Of a DNA stretch of 64,000 nucleotides, positions 60,193 through 64,000 are shown in pieces. The stretch comes from Planctomycetaceae bacterium (lineage in GTDB: Bacteria > Planctomycetota > Planctomycetia > Planctomycetales > Planctomycetaceae): the NCBI GenBank assembly GCA_020638955.1, contig JACKHO010000004.1, positions 558,001 through 622,000 on the forward strand, in the 5' to 3' direction. Position numbers and translations under genes: made by a program. Every line of letters starts with the position of its first letter. Within the stretch, counting starts at the first letter, position 1. The notes beneath the pieces were generated by a model. It was not told the origin of the DNA and did not search any database. It saw only the letters and a list, made by a program, of their open reading frames with translations.

Positions 60193-62985
60193 ATGAGCGA
60201 TTGGGCTAAGCATCTATTTCTGTCCTATGCCCGGAAGGACAACGAGCATCCTGTCAATGACGCGGGCGAAGGCTGGGTCACGGCGTTCGATCGTGAATTG
60301 CGGGAGCGACATAAGGCATACTCTGGCCGCGAACTGAACATCTTCTTCGATACAGATGCTATCGACCCTGGTGTCGATTGGCGGCGGCGGCTGTCTCAGG
60401 GGCTGCGGCAGTCACGGTTGCTGTTGGCATTTCTCTCCCCCAATTACATCACTTCTCCCAACTGCCTGTGGGAATGGGAGGAGTATCTCCGTTACGAGCA
60501 TTCGTCCGCACGGGGTGATGACGGGCTGACCCCCATTTTTTTTATTACTCCGTCCGATCTCTCGCTCGGCGAGAAACAGCAAATTGCCGACTGGCTCACC
60601 GACATCAAAGCCAAATATCCGCATTTGAGAATTGCCGACCGATTGCTGGCGGCGGATGACGAACAGCGCACTCGGCAGTTCTCGGCGGACCTGAGTCGAC
60701 GCAATCGCACATCGTTCTTTGAACTCCAGCCCTGGTTTGAACAGGGGCCACAGGTACTGCAGCAGCTCGACGCTGCCGAGCGTTCCGCCGAGGTGAAAGC
60801 AGCCGGACGCAATCCTGAGGGGGATTTGCGCACGCTGGCGGATCGATTACAGCAACTCGACCGGCATATTGCGTGGCGGCTCGATCGTCTCGCGTTGGCC
60901 GATCTTGCACCCGGCAACGTCGCGCGGGGGCATGAGCATTTCGTCGGTCGACACCGGGAACTCAGCACGCTGCACACCATCCTGACTCAGGGAGGTCCGC
61001 AGAGTGGGGGGAGCGGAATGGGTGGCCGTGGCATGATCGCTGCCACACATAGCCCCGGTGGACTCGGAAAAACGGCACTGGCGCGGCAATACTGTCACGC
61101 CTACGCGGAGTTCTACGCCTGCGGTGGCACATGGGAACTGGCGTGCGAAGGGGTCACGCACATTGGGGCGGCGCTGCTCAAGCTGGCGGAACGCAGCGAC
61201 TTCCAGCGTCTCGGAGCCGAAGTTGGCATTCCGCTGCGGCTGCCGGACGAGGTGCGGGCCGATTACGCCGCTGTGGCCGCCGAGGTGTTCGATTACCTGC
61301 GTGTTGTCACAGCCGCGCGGCAGCAACGTGTGTTGGAACTCCTCAAAGCCCATCCGGAACGGCACACCAGCAGTGACGACGACCTGCCGGAAATCGAACA
61401 GCCCCGGGCACTGTTGCTGCTGGATAACGTCGATCAGCCGGAACTGCTGTCGGCGGCGCAGGTCGGGCAGTGGCCGGCGGCGGAGTGGCTGGAAATTCTG
61501 GTGACCACCCGACTCGATCCAACGCGGTTCGGTATCGGGGACCGTTGGCAAGCGCCACCGCTGGAAATCGATCCGCTGCCCGATTCGGATGCCCTTGAAC
61601 TCATCCGGGACTATCAGCCGAATCATTGTTTCACCAGTCCGGAGGAAGAGGAGGCCGCAGCCCGGATTGTTGAGGCACTAGGGGGGCATACTCTGGCGGT
61701 GGAATTGGCAGCGGCATACCTGAACGTACATGCTGGTGAGGGTCTCCAGCCGTCAGTTTTTGTGCACCGATTAGAACAAGAAGCTGCGTTGACGGTAATC
61801 ACCCCTCTGCCGGGAGAATCGGAGGTTGCCACCAAGATTCGGCATGCGCAGAAACGCGTGCCGGAACTCATCGACTGGTCTCTGGCCCGACTCTCCCCAC
61901 CCGCCCGCACGGCCCTCAACTTTGCTGCGCTGCTCCAGCCCGATCAAATCCCACTGTTGTGGCTCAAGATTCTGACGCAGCAACAACACCCCGAGGAACT
62001 GCAGGACCAGGAAGGGTATCCGGCGAAGTGGCCCGGCATTTGGCGGGAACTGCACGGTCTGCGGCTGCTGCAACGGGCTGACGGAGAACGTATGAAGGAG
62101 GACGGAACGACGGAATTACCAACACTGGTCCGGATCCACCGGCTCACGGCCGAGCATGTTGCCGCGAATGATCCAAACGGGGCGGAGACCTGGCAGGCAC
62201 TGGATGAGTTCATTACCGCGGTGGGAACAATGTTTGAACGGGGTGTCGGCCAAGGTGACGATGCGTGGCTGCGATGGCAACATCCGTGGCTGTTAACCCA
62301 GATGGAGTTTCTGCTGGATCCCGTCGCCGCCCGGTATGTACCGCATGAGCCGATGGCAAACATGTTGCGAGCGGCCCATGTCGCAGCAAACTTCGAGGCC
62401 CAGCACTCGTCACTGGCTCGTGGAATTGCATTGACGGAGAAGGTGAACGACGGATTCGAACGTCTGCTGGCGGACAGTCCCGACTCCGCCCAGGCCGCCC
62501 GGGATGTGTCGGTCAGTCTCAACAAGCTCGGCGATTTCCTGAGCACCCGCGGCGGGCCAGGAGATGCGGAGCAGGCACTCGAGTATTACATGCGGAGCCT
62601 GGAGGTCCGCGAACGGCTACTGGTGAACAGTCCTGACTCCGCCCTGGCCGCTCGGGATGTGTCGGTTTCGTTGACGAAACTTGCAGCAGTCGCGACTGAT
62701 CATGAAAAAGCGCTGCAATACGCGCTACGTGACCTCGAAATCGCACTGAATCTCAAAGAGCGCAATCCGCAGTCGTTGTACTACCAGCGAGACGCGGCGG
62801 TCTCGTTCGGGCGGACGGCCCGGTATGCGAACGCGGCGGGTAATCAGGAACTTGCTGGCCAATGCCTGGCGGGTTGTTTCAGCATTCTCGATCCTCTGGT
62901 GAAGGCTGGCTACGAACTCGACCCCGCCATGCGGCAACTCCACGCCCAGCTCGCCGCAATGTTCCAAGACGGCGGGCCGGAATAA
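60193..62985 (+). CDS. TIR / NB-ARC-type STAND NTPase / TPR protein
   Basis: NLR-like architecture. The TIR domain covers residues 5-170: HLFLSYARKDN (7-17), FFDTDAIDPGVDWRRRL (51-67) and LLLAFLSPNYITSPNCLWEW (76-95), with C91-L-W-E94 matching the C-x-x-E position of the catalytic Glu in NAD-cleaving TIRs. The NTPase has P-loop PGGLGKT (288-294), Walker B ALLLLD (406-411), VTTR (437-440) and GGHTLAVEL (497-505) in place of GLPL. TPR-like units follow at about 750-890, including the near-repeat SPDSAQAARDVSVSLNKL / SPDSALAARDVSVSLTKL. ATG 60193 is preceded by GGGGG. Known TIR-STAND proteins serve defence or signalling; a threat-sensing, NAD-depleting role is inference. Confidence 0.88.
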   Translation: MSDWAKHLFLSYARKDNEHPVNDAGEGWVTAFDRELRERHKAYSGRELNIFFDTDAIDPGVDWRRRLSQGLRQSRLLLAFLSPNYITSPNCLWEWEEYLRYEHSSARGDDGLTPIFFITPSDLSLGEKQQIADWLTDIKAKYPHLRIADRLLAADDEQRTRQFSADLSRRNRTSFFELQPWFEQGPQVLQQLDAAERSAEVKAAGRNPEGDLRTLADRLQQLDRHIAWRLDRLALADLAPGNVARGHEHFVGRHRELSTLHTILTQGGPQSGGSGMGGRGMIAATHSPGGLGKTALARQYCHAYAEFYACGGTWELACEGVTHIGAALLKLAERSDFQRLGAEVGIPLRLPDEVRADYAAVAAEVFDYLRVVTAARQQRVLELLKAHPERHTSSDDDLPEIEQPRALLLLDNVDQPELLSAAQVGQWPAAEWLEILVTTRLDPTRFGIGDRWQAPPLEIDPLPDSDALELIRDYQPNHCFTSPEEEEAAARIVEALGGHTLAVELAAAYLNVHAGEGLQPSVFVHRLEQEAALTVITPLPGESEVATKIRHAQKRVPELIDWSLARLSPPARTALNFAALLQPDQIPLLWLKILTQQQHPEELQDQEGYPAKWPGIWRELHGLRLLQRADGERMKEDGTTELPTLVRIHRLTAEHVAANDPNGAETWQALDEFITAVGTMFERGVGQGDDAWLRWQHPWLLTQMEFLLDPVAARYVPHEPMANMLRAAHVAANFEAQHSSLARGIALTEKVNDGFERLLADSPDSAQAARDVSVSLNKLGDFLSTRGGPGDAEQALEYYMRSLEVRERLLVNSPDSALAARDVSVSLTKLAAVATDHEKALQYALRDLEIALNLKERNPQSLYYQRDAAVSFGRTARYANAAGNQELAGQCLAGCFSILDPLVKAGYELDPAMRQLHAQLAAMFQDGGPE

Positions 62986-63002
62986 CGCAATGGTTGTGCT
63001 CG

Positions 63003-63025
63003 CACTTCGCAAGTCCGGCGAAGTG
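63003..63025 (+). terminator. Hairpin between the TIR-STAND gene and the PqqD-like gene
   Basis: CACTTCGC (63003-63010), loop AAGTCCG, GCGAAGTG (63018-63025) is a perfect 8-bp stem 18 bp after the TIR-STAND stop. There is no T-run downstream. It could be a weak terminator, an mRNA-processing site or a dispersed intergenic repeat. The PqqD-like ATG follows 48 bp later. Confidence 0.4.
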
Positions 63026-63073
63026 TTGTGATACCCGGATTGACTACAGAACTCTCTCCAACTCACCGCCAAC

Positions 63074-63397
63074 ATGAACGACAAATACTTTTCACGAACA
63101 GCTTGCTGGCACAAGTTGGAAGACCGTCTGGTCGTGCATGACAGCTCCAGTCCACTCGCCCCACGCATGATTACCATGGAGCCGTGGTATGAGGTGGCCT
63201 TCATGGCTGCTGATGGTGAACACACCATTGATGATTTTGTGAATCACATGTCGGCTCAATATGAGGGGGGTGAACCTGACGGTCTCCGACAACAAATCCA
63301 CGAAATCGTGAGCACGCTCATCGACGAAGGCATTTTGCGTATCCACGATGAGGCTCAACCTTTGCCTGTTTATTATGCGGAAGAGTATTTTGAGTAG
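63074..63397 (+). CDS. Small PqqD-like / RRE-fold candidate protein
   Basis: A 107-residue protein whose outline follows PqqD: a beta-hairpin start (CWHKLEDRLVVHDSSSPLAP), MITMEPWYEVAFMAADGEHT, IDDFVNHMSAQYEGGEPDGL and a winged-helix end QQIHEIVSTLIDEGILRIHD. PqqD-type RREs bind the leader of RiPP precursors for modifying enzymes. No radical-SAM or precursor gene was seen in the window, and the resemblance is by pattern only. ATG 63074 lies 88 bp after the TIR-STAND stop on the same strand, so a shared transcript is possible but not shown. Confidence 0.5.
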   Translation: MNDKYFSRTACWHKLEDRLVVHDSSSPLAPRMITMEPWYEVAFMAADGEHTIDDFVNHMSAQYEGGEPDGLRQQIHEIVSTLIDEGILRIHDEAQPLPVYYAEEYFE

Positions 63398-63411
63398 GAT
63401 GCGGAGGTCCG

Positions 63412-63451
63412 AACTCAGCAAATGCAGGCTGACGGCCTCATTGACTGAGTT
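63412..63451. other. Nested inverted repeat after the PqqD-like gene
   Basis: AACTCAG (63412-63418) pairs with CTGAGTT (63445-63451). AGGC and GCCT form an inner stem near 63426-63438. It lies 15 bp after the stop codon. It could end transcription or be part of an intergenic repeat cluster together with the hairpin at 63537. Confidence 0.35.
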
Positions 63452-63536
63452 ACGGTATGTTCGGTGGTGCCAGATGATTACTGTTTGATTGATGTCGCAT
63501 TACAAGGTCGCGACAAGCTCTGGGGGCAACTCCCAT

Positions 63537-63556
63537 CACGGACAGGAATGTCCGTG
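63537..63556. repeat. Palindromic hairpin element, likely dispersed intergenic repeat
   Basis: CACGGACA-GGAA-TGTCCGTG is a perfect 8-bp stem with a 4-nt loop, within a GTGCCACC context. It lies between the convergent PqqD-like and GspJ-like genes. From memory, very similar GGTGGCACGGACATTCCTGTCCGTG sequences recur in planctomycete intergenic regions, so it may be a REP-like repeat. Copy number cannot be counted in this window. Confidence 0.45.
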
Positions 63557-63585
63557 CCACCAGGATGCCGATGTTGGTCAGGCAC

Positions 63586-64000
63586 CTACAACCCGAGGTT
63601 TTCCACGTACGGCTCAGCCCGGGGGATGCGGATGACGTGGGTGACGTATTCGATGTTGGCGGCCGAGGTTGTGCCCAGGATGATGTTACGGTCGTCCGGG
63701 TCATCCAGCATGAAGCCGAAGGTGACTTCGACGGCTTGAGGGAGTCGTCCGGTGAGGGAGCTGTCCCATTCGTCAACCCAGTTCTGTCCGTCGAAGTAGC
63801 GGAATGTCAGTTCCTGAACTTCGGGTGAAAGCAGTTTCGTTAGCTGGCTGAGTTGTTCTGAGTCGAGGGCTCCGTCGGCATAGTCGAGTTCGAACCGGTC
63901 CCCCTCCAGACGGGAGAGGCCGGTCGTCGCGCCGCCGACGGAGAAGTTGTTGGCCGCCGTCACGTCGTTTGCGCCACTCATGAACCAGGAAATTGACTTT
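63586..64000 (-). CDS. GspJ-like type II secretion pseudopilin, C-terminal part
   Basis: The frame is open to the right edge (upstream codons continue KSISWF before the first Met), so the N-terminal pilin signature is outside the window. Visible residues match the C-terminal half of GspJ-type pseudopilins: VQELTFRYFDGQNWVDEWDS followed by GRLPQAVEVTFGFML. The stop is TAG at 63588-63586. GspJ would sit at the tip of a type II secretion pseudopilus, which would suit the DUF1559/prepilin content of the region. Convergent with the PqqD-like gene. Confidence 0.65.
   Translation of the reverse strand, partial: KSISWFMSGANDVTAANNFSVGGATTGLSRLEGDRFELDYADGALDSEQLSQLTKLLSPEVQELTFRYFDGQNWVDEWDSSLTGRLPQAVEVTFGFMLDDPDDRNIILGTTSAANIEYVTHVIRIPRAEPYVENLGL

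Noticed and set aside
63450..63776. 108-codon minus-strand frame containing an ARTFLSVMG-like peptide
   Set aside because: The peptide arises from translation of the palindromic repeat at 63537; the real gene here is the GspJ-like one in another phase.

Overview
The window comes from a planctomycete, most likely of the order Planctomycetales. The main evidence is two DUF1559 pseudopilin-like proteins (GFTLIELLVVIAIIA-type N-terminus, NNLKQLGLA-type continuation, SEF C-terminus), a small transthyretin-like lipoprotein behind one of them, an FGE-type sulfatase, a very long Gln/Ala-rich DUF4175-like membrane-associated protein and an ECF sigma factor with a ZAS anti-sigma factor. GC content is moderately high and gene density is high. 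No rRNA, tRNA, CRISPR array, transposase or phage gene was recognised.

Layout. (1) Positions 1-4655 hold the 3' part of a giant glutamine/alanine-rich coiled-coil protein, cut by the left edge. (2) Positions 4740-49059 hold one uninterrupted block of 38 forward-strand genes, many with 1-, 4- or 8-bp stop/start overlaps, that builds and exports a complex surface polysaccharide. It contains an initiating polyprenyl-phosphate sugar-phosphate transferase, an ABC-2 exporter (Wzm/Wzt type), two Wzy/WaaL-like membrane proteins, 13 clear glycosyltransferases (six GT4-like, seven GT2-like), a GT75/RGP-like protein and a possible new glycosyltransferase. It also carries tailoring genes: four methyltransferases, two AsnB-type amidotransferases, a sulfotransferase, three O-acyltransferase systems and a polysaccharide deacetylase. 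Two nucleotide-sugar SDR enzymes, a beta-helix protein and two DUF218 proteins complete it. (3) Positions 49295-51009 hold a DUF1559 protein and a lipoprotein, each followed by a strong terminator. A sulfatase on the minus strand converges on them. (4) Positions 52662-58454 hold sppA, a DUF493 gene, an ECF sigma/anti-sigma pair, a second DUF1559 gene, a stand-alone receiver and an FHA protein, with several perfect inverted repeats in the spacers. (5) argH is at 58770-60146. (6) A TIR/NB-ARC/TPR protein resembling plant NLRs is at 60193-62985, followed by a small PqqD-like protein. (7) The right edge cuts a GspJ-like pseudopilin gene on the minus strand.

Functional reading. The polysaccharide block looks like an ABC-exported heteropolysaccharide that is methylated, acylated, probably sulfated and possibly amidated. 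Two Wzy/WaaL-like proteins without a recognised Wzx flippase make the assembly route unusual. The least ordinary items are the TIR-NB-ARC-TPR protein with its PqqD-like neighbour, the RGP-like protein, the exporter permease with an insert of about 120 residues, the epimerase with Phe in place of the catalytic Tyr, and the palindromes around the sigma/DUF1559 genes.
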